Below, in pieces: positions 12,101 through 25,856 of a stretch of 64,000 nt of DNA. The notes under the pieces were generated by a model. The model saw nothing but the letters and a program-made list of their open reading frames with translations, made no database searches and was not told where the DNA came from. The position numbers were made by a program, and so were the translations under genes. Positions within the stretch are counted from its first letter, which is position 1. Each line of letters begins with the position of its first letter. Location of the stretch: NCBI GenBank assembly GCA_018389105.1, contig JACATO010001684.1:62001-126000 (forward strand). Direction: 5' to 3'. This stretch comes from Nautilus pompilius. Lineage: Eukaryota > Mollusca > Cephalopoda > Nautilida > Nautilidae.

Positions 12101-13213
12101 CAACGTAGGAAGAGAAGACTGCGGACTATCTTTTGTGACCTCGTCAATACCTTAGGAAATACACTGGAGCAAACACTGGGTAAGTCGCACCTGTCTTGCC
12201 GATCAGGAAGCAGTTGGGTAGCTGGCTACCTTATTACCTGACATGCTACTTCCACAGGTGTAAATAAGCCTGGTTTATAAACAAGTACGATGGCCGAACG
12301 TGAAACCTATCTAGCTATACTTTATACAGTCCGACTTGACACCACAATTAGAAATATCCTAATGTTTAATAAAAAAATACTTTGGAATACCACAACAACA
12401 AAGATCAAAGCGAGTTTTTTATTGCAGAACTCTGATTCGACGCAGCCGGCCTTCGGCCACAAACAGCCTCTGAGCTGTTAAACACGACCTCCCACTCTAG
12501 TACACACGCGCGCGTGCGCGTGATCTGCCATTACACTTTCAATTTGAAACATGTTTTATACAATAAAATGGCACCAGCTTTTGTTTGTACACCAGAATCT
12601 CTTGTAAACTGTTTACACAAGTTAGAAAACGTCTCGCCTGCACCAACTCAGCAAAGATGAAGTTAACCTTTATAAATATAGTACTGAAATTTAATAATAA
12701 AGACACGTAATCGTTCATAACCGTTTGCTTTTTACAACTTTCTTGTGTTACACCGATAGATTTGTGTGAGAGAACTACATCGTGATTTATAAATGAATCA
12801 ACACTGAAATAACAGTTTCCTTTAAAGAACTCGGTATCAGGGATTTCTTCTTTTTCCCAGTAATAGGATTATGAGCTAAGTCTAATTTATTTGCATGTTT
12901 TTAATATCTTTGAATATTATGTTGATGATGTTATAGGGAGCAATTTAAGTTAAAAGAAGTAGAAGGTAAGACCAATTACTGGAGAATCCTTGGCCACTGA
13001 TTGGCGTCGATTTCACTGATTCGCTGTGTACTACGTAACAGCGATTGCCATCAAAATCACACGGAGACTTGCGAGTTTTGCCACTGCATTAAGCAATTCC
13101 CCAGAATTACACATCGTGCGAATTCCTTTCATTATCGACTACATTTTCATCCCAAACCCTCAAAACAGTAACAACAGCAAAAAAGTAGGATGCCCATTTC
13201 GTTTTTGCTTAAA
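12101..13213. other. AT-rich DNA, short CG/TG alternation near 12503
   Basis: No gene was recognised. A short ACACGCGCGCGTGCGCGTG purine-pyrimidine alternation at about 12503-12521 is the kind of sequence able to adopt Z-DNA. The first few hundred bases may still be LINE 3' sequence. Confidence 0.55.
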
Positions 13214-13218
13214 AAAGA

Positions 13219-13302
<84 letters not shown>
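13219..13302. repeat. (GA)n microsatellite
   Basis: About 84 bp of GA dinucleotides with a single GGAGA interruption. It produces serine/leucine runs in the minus-strand frame 13209-13685. Confidence 0.97.
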
Positions 13303-13305
13303 CAG

Positions 13306-13685
13306 AAACAACTGTTTGGTCCTGTGACGTTGTGTTGGAGGAAATGGCTACATTCTTTAATTAAATTTATATCGCAGGCCAGCTTTTGTGCGGCTGTAAA
13401 CCGCTCGTTTGACCAGTTCGCGAAGAGCGCTTCATTAATAATGTTAATGTTGGGCTGAAGGCTTTCAGGAATTGTCTTTTTGGTCAGTCGTCCTAATGAG
13501 AGATTGCAGTCTACGATGTGGAAATGTGATTGACGCGCCAGATAAGAACGCGTAACTGGTGCCAGTCTTGTGATGGAATGCGGAATGACGTGCTTGCCAG
13601 GGTATTCAGGAGCGTGGGGAATATCGATCTTGCGCGTGTAAGACGGCCGCCAGTTGAACAGCTCTTTACTTCTTTTTCTTAACAT
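13306..13685 (-). other. Unrecognised open frame next to the GA tract
   Basis: The minus strand is open from 13685 down through the GA tract, the longest frame in the window (158 codons). The non-repeat part (about 115 residues) has no motif, signal peptide or domain that I recognise, and there is no clear splice context. Its last third is only the translated (CT)n repeat. I judge it more likely chance than a gene, but the non-repeat part is a fair target for a homology search. Confidence 0.2.
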
Positions 13686-13689
13686 TCAA

Positions 13690-16253
13690 CTGTTATTTTT
13701 TGTTTGTTTTTTTATACCTTAATCGCTTCGTCCTCAAAGTATCGAAGGAAAAACGCGATAAATATTCAGCTATGTGTATTTGTGGGAGGATGGTTAATAA
13801 ATAAATTGAAACAAAACAGAAGCTCGAAGTTACAATTCGGGTGGATACGCCAAATGTGGGGAAGACAGAGATGGTTAGTTATTCGGCAAACACGATGAAA
13901 GAACGGCAGGGATTCTCCAGTAAAGGAGGGAGAAAAACGTTCGACTACAGCCGCTAGCGAGCATCCGGATACAAAACAGGCAGCCGCATCAAAGAGTACC
14001 TTGGCAGTCAAAACTATGCCGTCGCCTCTTTGCGACGGCTCCTTTGTGTTGATCTCTAACCTAATAAAACCAGTTAACCGTTGTTCCGATATGTGGTAAT
14101 TACTCGTAGAGATGCAACTGTGGCCGTTAGGAAGTAAGATACTTCAGTAGATGCACAGTCTTCTGTTATTTTTTACTTAAGTGTATTATTTTAGAAGAGA
14201 AATAGAAATCTTAAATAAGGTTAAACGAGTCAAATGCTGAAACACTGCATTAATCAAGGTATAATACATTTAAAAGAACGAAGGGAAAATTATTGGGTTA
14301 TACAATAATTTCCTCCGCCAGGGAACTCAACATTAAAGGGTTATTTTGCAAAAAAAGCAAAACAAAAACCCTCACACTTAGATGCCGACATCTTGGATAT
14401 TAGTATTTTAACTAAGTTTTAAATTATAATAAAACAAAAATCATTAACAAATTTAGTTAATTATTTATTAAATAGAAAGTATATAAAACAAGGTGAATAA
14501 ACAAACATTTCATTTTCTGCACATTATTGCTAGCTGATTTTAATTGTTTAAATTCCAAAGATACGATTTCTTCAGATATTAATAACTAATTTCGGCTACT
14601 TAATTGAATTTACCCAGAAGGAAGGTAATTGGTCTGAGATGGCCGAACACTTTTCAGTTGGAAGTATGAGGTGCATCGTAAGAAAGAAATGCAAAAGTTA
14701 GAAAATATATTACTTGTTCCCAAATTCTCAGACGTTAGCAACGGTGCTGTTGGTGGTACTGTTGAGAATGTTACAGAATTCATATCTGCTTAAAATTATA
14801 AGTACAAAGATGTATAAATGAGAATAATAGTTAGAACCACAGCATGACAGCAAGGATAAAGTCAAATATATACCTAAATTAATTAATTAATATTCAAAAG
14901 TGTAGATTGCGGGATAATTTTGCCTCCTACTAAAAATCAGATTTTCCTACACGTACTCACCAAGTGATGTTCGGTGCTCGTAAAGAAAAAGTTCAGTCCT
15001 CAAAATTAATATAAATATAGTAAGAATTATTTTTAAATGTTGGTAGTAGCTGACAACTACAAGGCATTCAAAAACCCAACTTCTGCGACTAAATATTAAA
15101 ACTACACCTTGCAGACATGAACAAGTGAAACTGACAAACATTCCCAAAATCTTCCAGCTTTTCCAAGCACTAGAAGAAATGAACTATTATACTGAAGAAA
15201 ACTTGAAACTATCGAAGCCTAAATTATTTTATAAATATTAACGCTACCTTAAAACTGCGGCGGTTTTGTTTCTAGAGCTTGTAATGTCGTGATTGATGTC
15301 GGCTCCATCGCAGAGCACATAGGTGTCGAATCACAGATCGTCCGAGATTAACTCAGTCACCGACTAATGCGGATGTGCTATAGTTTAACGCTGAAGTCTA
15401 TGGAATAATTTAAATTCCTTGCGTTTAAAATACGTACTCTTGTGTTATATATGTATGTGTATTAAGAAAACAAAAAAAAAAACTGGAGGAGGAAATATGA
15501 TAGTTACAAACAGACTTGTCAATAAAACAAACATTTTGTAGCTGACTACTTTTAATGTAATCTAGTGCGAAATTATTTTAAAAAGTAAGAAAGTAAGTAA
15601 ATACTTTTTGTGTATCTAATTCCGTGAGTGATTATGTTCAAAATACTTTAAAAAATAGTAAATAAATTAGCTACAGTTGGTGTACAGACGGCTTGATATA
15701 AGACGCTGTTTCTTTAGAAATATGCGTCGACTGACCTTTCACCTTAAAAAAATTTGCATATTTTTCAGATTACAAACCGCACGCTTTATAATTAAAATCT
15801 TTCGACAGTAAACCTACGTACTAACATTGGACGACTTGGAAGTAGGCTTAACAAGAAATGTAGGCTGCTCTATACTGTTGTGTACGAGTAAGTAATAACG
15901 TTTATACAATTTATAAACAACTGTTTTTGGTTTTTTTGTTATTTTAGAGAAGACTTCAACTTTTATTAATAAGTAGCCTTAGATTCTATAGATGTGGTGG
16001 AATTCATGGCAGCCCCGATTGGTCCAAAAACCTGAAGCTTTCTAAAATGGCTTTTCTTTTTTTTTTTTCTACATCAAGAAGATACCTTGTTGTTTTTTTT
16101 AAATTGGAAGAAAAGAATCAACAGCTTGTGCAACATGTTTTACAACTGTACTAAAACTAGTGGTTTTGATGATCGGGCTGGTATTGATTACAGCGGCTGA
16201 CAGGGAGAGCGATGTTCTAGCCAGAATTTATTGGGATTGTGCATGTCAAGACA
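13690..16253. other. AT-rich DNA without recognised genes
   Basis: A-rich and T-rich runs are frequent. No coding domain, tRNA cloverleaf or transposon terminus was recognised on either strand. Confidence 0.6.
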
Positions 16254-16267
16254 GCGCCCCCCAGTGG
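16254..16267 (-). promoter_or_regulatory. CTCF-like binding motif
   Basis: On the minus strand the 14-mer reads CCACTGGGGGGCGC. Against the bilaterian CTCF core CCASYAGRKGGCRC it matches at 13 of 14 positions (the sixth base is G instead of A), and TGT follows, as in many CTCF sites. CTCF is an architectural zinc-finger protein that anchors chromatin loops. The match is seen directly; occupancy is inference. It lies in a locally GC-richer stretch (about 16200-16560). Confidence 0.5.
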
Positions 16268-19200
16268 TGTCCCGGCTGACTCAAGATAATGTAATATCGG
16301 GTCTGATGACGGCCGCTGACTGAAGACCCACGTAACATGTCATTCGCGCTTGCTCCGGGTGATAGCGACTCCCGCCGCTATTCAATATTCTATGTTCCGG
16401 GTAGGGACAACGAGTGAGCGGTTAACAAGAGCGTTGAGTTGATAAAAGGGACCGCCCGTAATTGGGGCGAACGGAAGGGGATCAACCAGAGGGCTTGTTG
16501 AAAGCGAAGTGAACGCGCGAGGCCAATCGGATATATCCGCCGTTACGAGAGAAGCCATGACGTAAAGTCTTGTACCTATCAGATGAGAAAAAAAAGAGAA
16601 ATTCCTCATTGAAGCGGAGACTCTGCGATACAAGTGTTTGAAATAGAAGTAACCAATACAAAGAAATAATAATAAGTTAAACAAAGAAGTGAGATTAGTG
16701 ACGTTACGTATATATGTTTTGGTGTTGATTTTACGTTTCTAAAATATAACGAACATTTGTTTTCTACTGCCTCTTCTCTTTTTTTTTGTATTCATTTCTC
16801 TGACAAAATCCTCTTTTCCCTTTCCTAGCCAGTAATTTTTACTCGGTATTTTAGCGTTTTAAAACCTCCCGGCTCCTCCGACTTATCTGCACCTCAGCTT
16901 CAAATAGAGACATAGACGCTATTACGTCTTCAGTGACTCACCGTCTGAGAAATTTGGGTAAAACAATTAAATAATAAAAAAAAAATACAACATAAAGAGA
17001 GTACGACAATCCGTATTATACAGGTGTGAGCGAGCAACATTAGAGCATCAAAGTACTGAGCATAGAATGATTTGGTGACGAAGTTTATTTTGCGGTTCCT
17101 GTCTTTTTGATTTAAATATTTTAATATTATGATTTATAAATGAGATTTTTCTATCAGTGCTCTGCGCTTTACTTATTTAAAATTTGATATTTATAAAATT
17201 TTATTGTCTTGTTTCATTTGATTCACAGCCGCATTTCACTTTACTTTTTGTAAAATTTTTTTTTTTTTTTAAATTGACCGTAGCTTTTAAACTAATTCCA
17301 TTTTTATTCGGACAATAAATACCCTAACACCGCCATTTCCCCATTTTATATAAATATGCTCAACTACTAAAACAATTATTAGAATCTTCACAACAAATCA
17401 AAATGCTTTTTTTAAAAAAATAAAAAAAATCCGTAGTGTTCTTTTATATGAATTAGAAGCGAATTCCATAAATGGCTTAAAAGACATTTATTTTATTCAA
17501 TCTCGTCGTTAAATCGCAAATTGAGAATGCAATTGGAGCAGAAAATTTGCAAACTCTTCGCACTCAACTAGAATATAATTAACGGTGTTGACACATCTGA
17601 AGCTTTCATTTTCAACTCATGTCAATTAAAATGAACTTATTGATTTTCTGTCAAATTTTAATTAATTTCCGAGCGGAAAATTTCTTCTATTTCTTCTTCC
17701 TTTTTCCAACGTAAAACGGTAATTTTTCTCCAGTACACTTATGGGTGTGTACAGACGGTAATAAAGAGTAACGTGCACATACCTGATTTTAAGTGTACAA
17801 TGTTTTCTAAATTCAGAATTAAAAGAAAAAAATTAATACTTGAAGGCAACAAAAGTAAGGCAGGTAGCAAAGAAAGTCATTTCAAAGTACCAACAGAACA
17901 AACAGGATAGCAGTCTCAATGGATGCTTTTTGTAAAAATTAGCCATGTGTTTTATTGGTTTTTTTTTTTAAAGAATACTTACCATCCATCGAGAAATGAA
18001 ATATTCTCCATTAAGTGGAAAAGAATTAGAGGTCAAACAGTAAAACTGAAAAGTAATGGTATTCTTTATGCACAGAAATAATTTACAAAAATAAAATCAG
18101 ACTATTTCTAAATGAACCACCTTTGGAACTACCTATTTGGCTAAACAGTCTCACCATTGTTCTGTACATAACCAAAATCCGTATAGACCAGCATCTGAAT
18201 ATGCCGAACGCATACCGTTCGTAGTCCAGTGATCATTTGTGAAGGATTTTCAATAAGGGTTTATCCCGTCGATGTTCTGACGACGTAGGCACACGGTTTT
18301 CCACTAGGGTTGCCTGACCTTGCAGAGTTCTGCCGTCGAGGATATTTTTTCCATTGTCATACGTCACGAGGACTGACCGTGAGAACTGCCTTCTTAGGAA
18401 GAGGTTTAGGGTGGTAAAGAACAGATTATTGGCCATCCAGGAATCCAAAATGTTCCCACACAACGACCAAAAATCGCTAGCGTATTGCGCTTTATGGATG
18501 TTCAGGCAAGAAGTGTTGCGACGGGTGGATCAAAGACGAGGCTTAACGACAGAGAGAATTACACAAGAAGCTGAAAGTCGTGGAATCATAAAAAATACTG
18601 CAACTTACAGTTGGGACTAAACACAATAACGATGATTAATCGAGTCGAGAGTAATATAAGAAACAACTATATTACTGAAGGACAGATTACAATATATATA
18701 CTAAATTAAACAAGTGCAACAAGGACGTGAAGGAAATTCGCTATCTACATTAAAACCTACATGTATGCAAACAATTCATTCTTTATATAGTCAAGACAAA
18801 CCTCTGGAGTTCTTTTAATGATAAGGATTCAAAAAGCCCACAATTTAAATAATTAATAATAAAGTAACCGTTTCCTTTCTTTTTGCGAACAAAAAGCACA
18901 TTCAACATTTTCTTCTCTTCTTTTTTCTCCCTATATATACTTCTCATAAAACGTGTAGTCACGAAGATTTATATATACTACAGTATCAAATGTGGTATAA
19001 AAACATGTAGCGCTGACATTCACAACAAATATGGCACCACTACAGTTGGTATGTTTGCTAGAAGAAATTTGTGTGAACAATTTAAAACAAACTTAAATAG
19101 TAATGTAGTTAATTTCATAATCAATATTTTGTAGGCTTATGATAAAGATCTCAAACACCCATATAACTTGATAAATCAATAATTTCAAAAGCAAATAAAG

Positions 19201-19990
19201 AAAACGCGGATATTATGCAATGCGATGCACTGGACAGCGCAAAGAATTGGTACGACCATTTTTAAGCAAACCTGACAGTTCTAAGAACAAAGAAAAGGCT
19301 ACCAACAAATGCCAAAGAACCATCCAACATTATTCAAGATATACGGAACGAATATTAGCTCGTTCTAGAGACTTTCTCTGTGTTTCATAGTACTATTAGA
19401 TTCTTGAAACGGGAATAAATCGCAGTAAGTTATGAAAAAACAGCTATAATTGACTTTGTATTCAGCAATATCAGAGCTGTAAGACAAAAATAAAATAACG
19501 GGTGCCAGTAAATGGGTTAAAAACAATGCTGATTAATATTGGATGTTAAATATCTTTATTTATTGATAGTTAAAACATTTGCAAATTACTTTTTAAAAAT
19601 AATTCTGTATGTTAAAATTATTGTTTCTGTTATTTATTCTGCAATAATCATTGTGTTTCTATCATTTATTAATATTGTGTATGTGGGAAGCGTAGATGAA
19701 GAAGATTCTGAAATTCTGATAAAGTAGACGTCATTTGAAAGTCATCACGCGTCCTTTTTGAGACTGGGCTATAATTTTCTGTCAACCATGTAGGATGGGA
19801 TCGAGGTCGCGGCCGGAAGTCTCCGCAGCTCATCCCCTCCTTGTTGGCTTGCATATTATATGTCGCTCTATCGAATAAAACCTATGAAGATAGCAAATCT
19901 CGTAGCTGCTGACTTTTTTGTTTTCATCATCTCGTGCATGCCATTAGCGTGGCTAATCTCGCGGGGCAGACGGAGCTTCTTCGTGCATAA
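16268..19990. other. Mostly AT-rich DNA without recognised genes
   Basis: Overlapping opposite-strand frames at 18233-18463 and 18354-18620 sit in a slightly GC-richer patch but show no recognisable domain. The rest consists of A/T runs with no element that I can name. Confidence 0.55.
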
Positions 19991-20260
19991 GGGAATTTAA
20001 TCTCGTGCCTCGGCTTCTTTCCAACCCCAGACGTTCTCGTTACTGTTTTAGCGCGTTCACCAATTTACCTGTATTTAGAGAGGAGACTGCCGGGTCGCGA
20101 AGTGTACGCCGTCGTGTCGCTGTGATCGGTCGTGCGCACTGGAGAATACGACTTCATTAACGTCGGGTTTCGTGAAAACTGCAACTAATTGCTGCATTAT
20201 GTTTCGCTTCCTCGATACGATTATTTCAGTCTAATCACTACACGACTGCATCTCCCCACC
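19990..20260. other. GC-richer island, possible conserved non-coding element
   Basis: This 270-bp stretch stands out from AT-rich flanks. It has several CpGs and short words resembling homeodomain cores (TTCATTAACG, CAACTAATTGC). It has no open frame of note and no repeat structure. Calling it regulatory is inference from composition only. Confidence 0.25.
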
Positions 20261-20759
20261 CTGAATCACAACTACAATCTTTTATAACAAAAAAAAAAAA
20301 AGAAAGAGATTTAACCAAATTAACAATAATAGGGACCAGTTCAGAATAGAAGAGATAACAAGAGAGGAATATTCGGAACTGCGTAGTCATAGCAATAACT
20401 CAAGCCTGGTGGTTTCTTGCACTTACACGGTTATGGATGAACTCGGCTCACGAAGATTCGTCATGCCAGCGTCAGTTCTGTGGCGAGTCTGAACGTCGTG
20501 TCCCACATGACGTTTACTTCCCCTTTCGTGCACCCAGCCTCTCTCTGGAGTCAGTAAACTAATAAAGATCTCTTTGTATCTAGTTAAGTGGCTTTGAATA
20601 TTTCTGCAGTCTGTACGTATAATAATAATTGTTAATAATAACCGTATAGCCATCTTTTGTCCGTTTTTTTTTTTAAAAATTAAAGAGTTACGGAACAAAT
20701 TTATTACGATTTACGTTGAAATTAGAAAATTGCAAAAACTTAATATATATTAGCCACTA
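20261..20759. other. Spacer with A/T runs
   Basis: A minus-strand frame (20423-20698) carries no recognisable domain. I see nothing else to annotate. Confidence 0.5.
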
Positions 20760-21230
20760 CTTTGATTGGCGAGTTTGAGATCACGGGAGACTAATTTGTT
20801 CGTCTGTAACAAGGCTTCTCTTTATCTACTCTCATCGAATACGGCTTTCGTGAGTCATGCCTTCTTTAATCTGTTCGGAGGTGTGCTGGCTAATATTATT
20901 ACTTCGCTGTATCGGAACACAGAATAAATCTTTATATGTACTTTGGAGCCGGGTTCTTTGAGAAAGTCACCGGAAATGTGCTTCATCGGACAGATTGCTC
21001 GTAGCGTAACTGCCGATAAAGATGGGGGGGCGGATAAAACTGACCAGAAATAGCGTGTCCTCTGTTGGATAATTGTGGCCAAATTAGACCCGGAGCCTGG
21101 CCGCTTTCTGTTCGTTCGTGATCAACGCGTTTATTCTTAATGATACCGACACTTCAAAGGCGAGCTGCTTTCGCAAACATTGTAGTTTGCGTTAGTCTGC
21201 TGTGCATCCAGGTGGAAATAAAATAATTCA
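20760..21230. other. Moderate-complexity island, possible conserved non-coding element
   Basis: A 470-bp stretch with balanced composition, free of microsatellites and of long frames. It holds GATA-like (GATAAAGATG), TCF-like (CTTCAAAGG) and AT-rich homeobox-like words. These motifs are short and occur by chance, so this is a candidate for comparative alignment rather than a called enhancer. Confidence 0.2.
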
Positions 21231-23340
21231 TCTGAAAAAAAAAAAAGAAAAAGATGAACCATGGCCTTTAGAGTGCGTCCGGAATAAGAGTCCAACTTGG
21301 TAAATAGCGTATTCATATATATATATAGTTTGTTTTGTTGTTTTTTTGGTGGGTTAGAGAAATAAATGGAGAAAAATCCCGGAAAGTTTTGCTAATTTTC
21401 AATATTTAAAGTTGGTTAGTAGAAAGAAAGCTTTAGAAAAACTTAGTTAGAAATCCACACTTTATTTCATTTCTCTCCGTGTATCACCGACATCGGATAA
21501 ATTCATCTGCGGAAAATGCTGTTTCTCCTCCATCATGCTTGCAGCCTCTGAGATCCAGGGTTTCTCCGGCGTATTTCGCATCTTCTGCATCATCTCTATT
21601 GACTTATGTTCTCTGGTGATCTCTTTGATGTCATTTTACTCCGACAGCCAACAAGCTTTTTGGACAGTTCGGCTAAGCCATAATTATACCCTTAGCATTC
21701 TTATCCGTTGGTAAATGAATACATAGATTAGGTTTCCATTATTCGAAGGATTAAGATAAACTTTCGTCTTTTCTCCCATTGCCAACTTTTAGTCCAGCGG
21801 AAACGAAGATGTACAGTTGCAGTCGGGAAGAAGCCCCAATAACGATAGAGAGGCTGATTCCAAAGAGGGACTATCGCATGTGTTACTTGCTGCTCCTGTC
21901 AAAGGAAACAAAGAAACAAGATTGTTATTGTTGTTATAATTTTTATTACGTATAAAGCTCATATACCATCTGGAGGCCAATTGCGTTGCAACACAAGTCG
22001 AACCAGTTGTTTTATCTGCGAGTGGTCAGATAACTTCTTTGCCTTACCATCCGTGAAAAAGATGTTGGATTCTGACTGCGTTCAAAGGATCCGAGAAATT
22101 TCATCATCCAGTCAGATTTAATTAACAAAGCTTAGATATCCGTGACGCGTTCCTACCATTCTTTCTTTTCTGAGAATATCTTATATTACTACAAGCTTGG
22201 AATATAAGCGATTTATCAACCAGGTTTCAGAAAAATCAAGAAATTTATGTACATCAAGAAGACACAGAGACCAAAAGCAAAAAAAAAATGTTTGCAATCC
22301 AATTCCGAATTTTATTTCTTTTCTTTTTACATTTCTTCTGTCTCAAAGCAAAAGATAGCATTCCTCTCTCACCATGCAGTCTTAAGGATCGAGCTGTTGT
22401 CGTTCATGACGGCCCGCAACGGACGCTAATGGTTTTTAAGGATCTCAACGAAGGGAATCCATGTAACATCGACTTAAGTTTGATGAAAGCGGAATTTAAA
22501 TTTGCACTTTTAACATTGGTAATGTAGTGCCTATTTAATTTAGTGTATTTGTTTATCTCTTACAACTAACCAAAATTACTCTTAAACAACCTGAATGAAA
22601 ACCTACAAATGGTCTCCAGTCTTCAGAGTAGGTACAAAACAGATATTAAATTGCATTTTTACTTTGGCTGTGTTGTCGGTTTTAAAATAATGCCATTGTG
22701 ATTTAATTAATTTTCATCTAACTGGTTTGACTGGCCATTAGTGTTAGCAGAAATATAAAACCATATAAATGGCACGTATCTGTACTTGGCATAAACTATA
22801 TTCTATTTCTGGAACTGGCAACGACCTGTTCCCCAGAAGATATCTGTGATAGAATACTAATGATGCGACTTTATATGACTTATATAAAACAGCTTATGCT
22901 AAGACCTCACTTTTTAGAATTCTTTTCAATAATAGTGCATTACAGTTTTCAAATGCATATTTTAAGGGAATTCGGTTTCGCCATCATATTGGAATGAAGT
23001 GAAATGGACTATCTCTTTTTCAGATACATTTATACAACTATTAATTACGGTTATCACTGCGTACCTATCGCATCATCATGGTTAATCCAAACGAACAGTG
23101 TCCCACCCAGGCCCGCATCTGGTACTGTTTTCATTTTGTTTCTAGTGGTCACCTTACATTTTCTAGTCCATCAAATAAACTTTTCAAAATTCCCCGCAGA
23201 TTTTTTTTTTTTTTAAGAATTCAATTAAAGAACAGATTCAAGCTGAGAAAACAAAGCAAAAACCTGCCGTTTCTTGCGTTTGTTTCGTTCCCTCCGATGC
23301 CTGATTGAGTTCTGTACGTTCCTTTCTGTCGACTTAGCAT
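21231..23340. other. AT-rich DNA without recognised genes
   Basis: A frame at 22288-22527 begins with a hydrophobic, signal-peptide-like stretch, but this is the translation of a T-rich run and no mature domain is recognisable. Nothing else was recognised. Confidence 0.55.
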
Positions 23341-23768
23341 CTGTAGTTTAATTGCCCGTGGTCGGTGACCTGTAAACGGAGAGGGGAGCAAAGTGCCGTC
23401 AATTACACACGCGGGTAAGGTAGCGGTGACGAACGTTGCTCGGCCGGGCTGGTGTTAATCCCTTAACCTTGCACGAGGTGGGAGGAAGAATTACACGTCC
23501 TGAAGCGATGCGTGTATGTATAAGGCTGCTGCATCGTGCATGGAAATCGTTAGAAGAAACACGTTATTATCAGCAGCGCGAACAGCTGTTGGGAAACATT
23601 AAGCGCGGTCCATTAACTCGAGATAATTGCGGGGTGCCTGCAAATAATGTTTCGCTATTCATAAGTCAGCTCCAGCCGTCACGGTCTGGACCGGACCCTG
23701 ACGAAGGCGGCCCGGCTATGCGCTCTGAATTTACTTCCGTTAGTATCTTACGTATAATGAAAAATTAA
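23341..23768. other. GC-richer island with developmental-type motifs and an unrecognised open frame
   Basis: The plus strand is open at 23436-23768 (110 codons, starting at a non-ATG codon) without a known domain. The DNA is notably less AT-rich than its flanks and carries several transcription-factor-like words close together: TCAATTACAC, GTTAATCCC (Otx/bicoid-like), AGAATTACAC, an ACAGCTGTT E-box and a CTCGAGATAATTG segment. Two readings are possible, a conserved enhancer or an exon. The clustering of homeodomain-like sites makes me favour regulatory DNA, weakly. Confidence 0.3.
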
Positions 23769-25254
23769 CCTACTAGGATTTTTAAAAAAAAAAACAGCGC
23801 TGATTAAATAAGATGCCGTTGTATATTACCAAAGATGGCAAGTAGGAGAGAAAGGTAGTGGCGAGAATCATTTCTAATATAAAATTAATTGTATTTCAGA
23901 AAACTTAGGAATTTTGAACCGTCAGACCACTCGAAGCGTCTCTGTTGCTTGTTGTAACGTATCGTGTAAAAAAATTATAATTGGTAGCTTTTTTCATGCC
24001 GTAAACTCGGAGTCTTAACTACACGCTAAACGTTTGACCAATACTTAAAAGGCACCGACAACAAGTATACCTTGTAACTGCTCTTTTGCTTTAATATTTA
24101 ATTCATGTAAAATTATAAGTTATATCCACGAAATATTTTATTTGGAGAAAATATACTGCCATCAATTAACGCTAACCACAAAAGTATTTATTCTTGAGCT
24201 TAGAAGGACAAGACCGACTCCTTCAAAGATAGAGCGGGTGATCTTGTTCAGGGAAGGACGGATATGAGGCTTGATTGAAGGAGCAAGGGTTAAAATCAGA
24301 AGTGATGTTGGGAAAGTTGGAAAAATTACTAGGTCCTTATGGAATGATTTTTAACAATGTTTAAACTTGTAGCAGATGAAACTAGTCACCACCATAACAG
24401 GTTGTTTAGTTCTTTCGTCTCACGACGCGATATTGAAATAAAATGTGGCGATGCCACACCCAACTTGCAGACAGATAATAAAAGCAATCCAAGAAACAGC
24501 TGAGCAGTTAATTTGAACAGCATGGTCCATACAATTTTTAAATCAATTATTAAAGACGATGACTGATCATTTAGACCGCGAAAATACAGGTTGCCAACTT
24601 GATTTTCGTTCGTGTCTTATACTGAACTCCTCAAGGATCTTAAGAGAGTAACGCAGTTGATATATTCTACTTAGTAATACATTGATACATTCCAGTATTA
24701 AACGAGTAATTGATCAATTTAAAAGTATTCAAACTAGCGTGAACTTACTGCTTTGCTTTGTTTTAACAAATAATCATGTAATTGTTGAAATGCTTTAAAT
24801 GGCAATACGTTTCCATTGAAAGATATTTAAAGTGCAGCACCCCAATGGCACGTTCTCTAATTACTCTGATTTAAGTAAAATGACATTGAAATTTGATTAG
24901 CGATTAAATTTTTTAAAGTTTTCTGATGATATCAAATTACCGATCCAAAGATTAATCAACTCCTGAAACTAGCACGTTAAATAAACGAACTGACAATGGG
25001 CAGTTTCAGTCTAATCTTTGGTCATATGCATTCCAGTGCCATTTCCATTTTGTACTGCTTGTTTGATAGTCGTACTGACAGTAGTTATGAAGGATAAGAT
25101 CTAGCATTAAATATTTGGTATAACCAAAACCAAAGTTTCCCACCTAGTAATAATACGGACCAAGAATACAGTGCTGGGACTTTCTGTGCCTCAGCATTGT
25201 CCCGGTGGCTCAGTCTAGGTCCATCCAGATAGACAAAGTAAAACTACTTACGAA
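23769..25254. other. AT-rich DNA without recognised genes
   Basis: No coding domain, RNA gene or repeat terminus was recognised. Confidence 0.6.
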
Positions 25255-25256
25255 TA

Positions 25257-25856
25257 CAGTCGACCCCCGCGTAATCGCGGTTCGGCATTCGCGGCCCCGG
25301 TTATTCGCGGAATTTTCTTTAGCACATAACTAATAATTGTTCGTGGAAACCCCCGCATATTCGCGGAATCGCAAATATCTTCCGAAATTTTTTAATGGCT
25401 TTTTTCGTGGCAATATATATTTTTTCACGATTTTTAACGCTAAATTATTAATAAAAATATTATAATTTACTAATTTTGTAATATAAATACTAACGTAAAT
25501 TCAGCAAAATATCGATATAAAATAAACGCTATTGGCTGGAGGTTTGAAGGTAGCCAATCCGAGAGCGTTATTCATTTCTCCTCGCTGCTGATTGGCTGCT
25601 GCCCACGAGGCGCTGTCTCAGGCAGATGCAGCCCCGCATCATCCCAGTTTACCGCGTGTAGCTATCTCGAGTGTTTCGCTGAGTGTTTCTCTGAATGTTG
25701 TATTTTTTATTAAATTATTATTATATATTTACTTATATTTTACGTTATATTTTGACGTTTATAGGCATTTTTATGGACCACGTCCAACATTCGCGGTTTT
25801 TCACTCTTCGCGGGTGCTCTAGGAACGTAACCCCCGCGAATACCGGGGGACAACTG
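25257..25856. mobile_element. Tigger/pogo-type MITE (600 bp) with TA target site
   Basis: The element starts CAGTCGACCCCCGCG and the reverse complement of its right end starts CAGTTGTCCCCCGG. Both arms carry repeated ATTCGCGG words typical of the Tigger/MER2-like termini of the pogo branch of Tc1/mariner. A TA dinucleotide flanks each side (25255-25256 and 25857-25858), matching the TA target of that superfamily. The interior has no transposase. An open frame of 76 codons (25592-25822) has no recognised domain and ends in AT-rich sequence. Three CCAAT/ATTGG motifs lie close together at about 25530-25595 (TATTGGC, AGCCAAT, GATTGGC), which could be remains of an internal promoter. Non-autonomous, and probably mobilised in the past by a pogo-like transposase elsewhere. 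Confidence 0.85.

Noticed and set aside
13209..13685. 158-codon minus-strand frame as a gene
   Set aside because: About a third is translated (CT)n, and the rest has no motif or splice context. I list it only as an unrecognised frame.
18233..18620. Overlapping opposite-strand frames as a coding exon
   Set aside because: Both strands are open over the same bases and neither contains a recognised motif.
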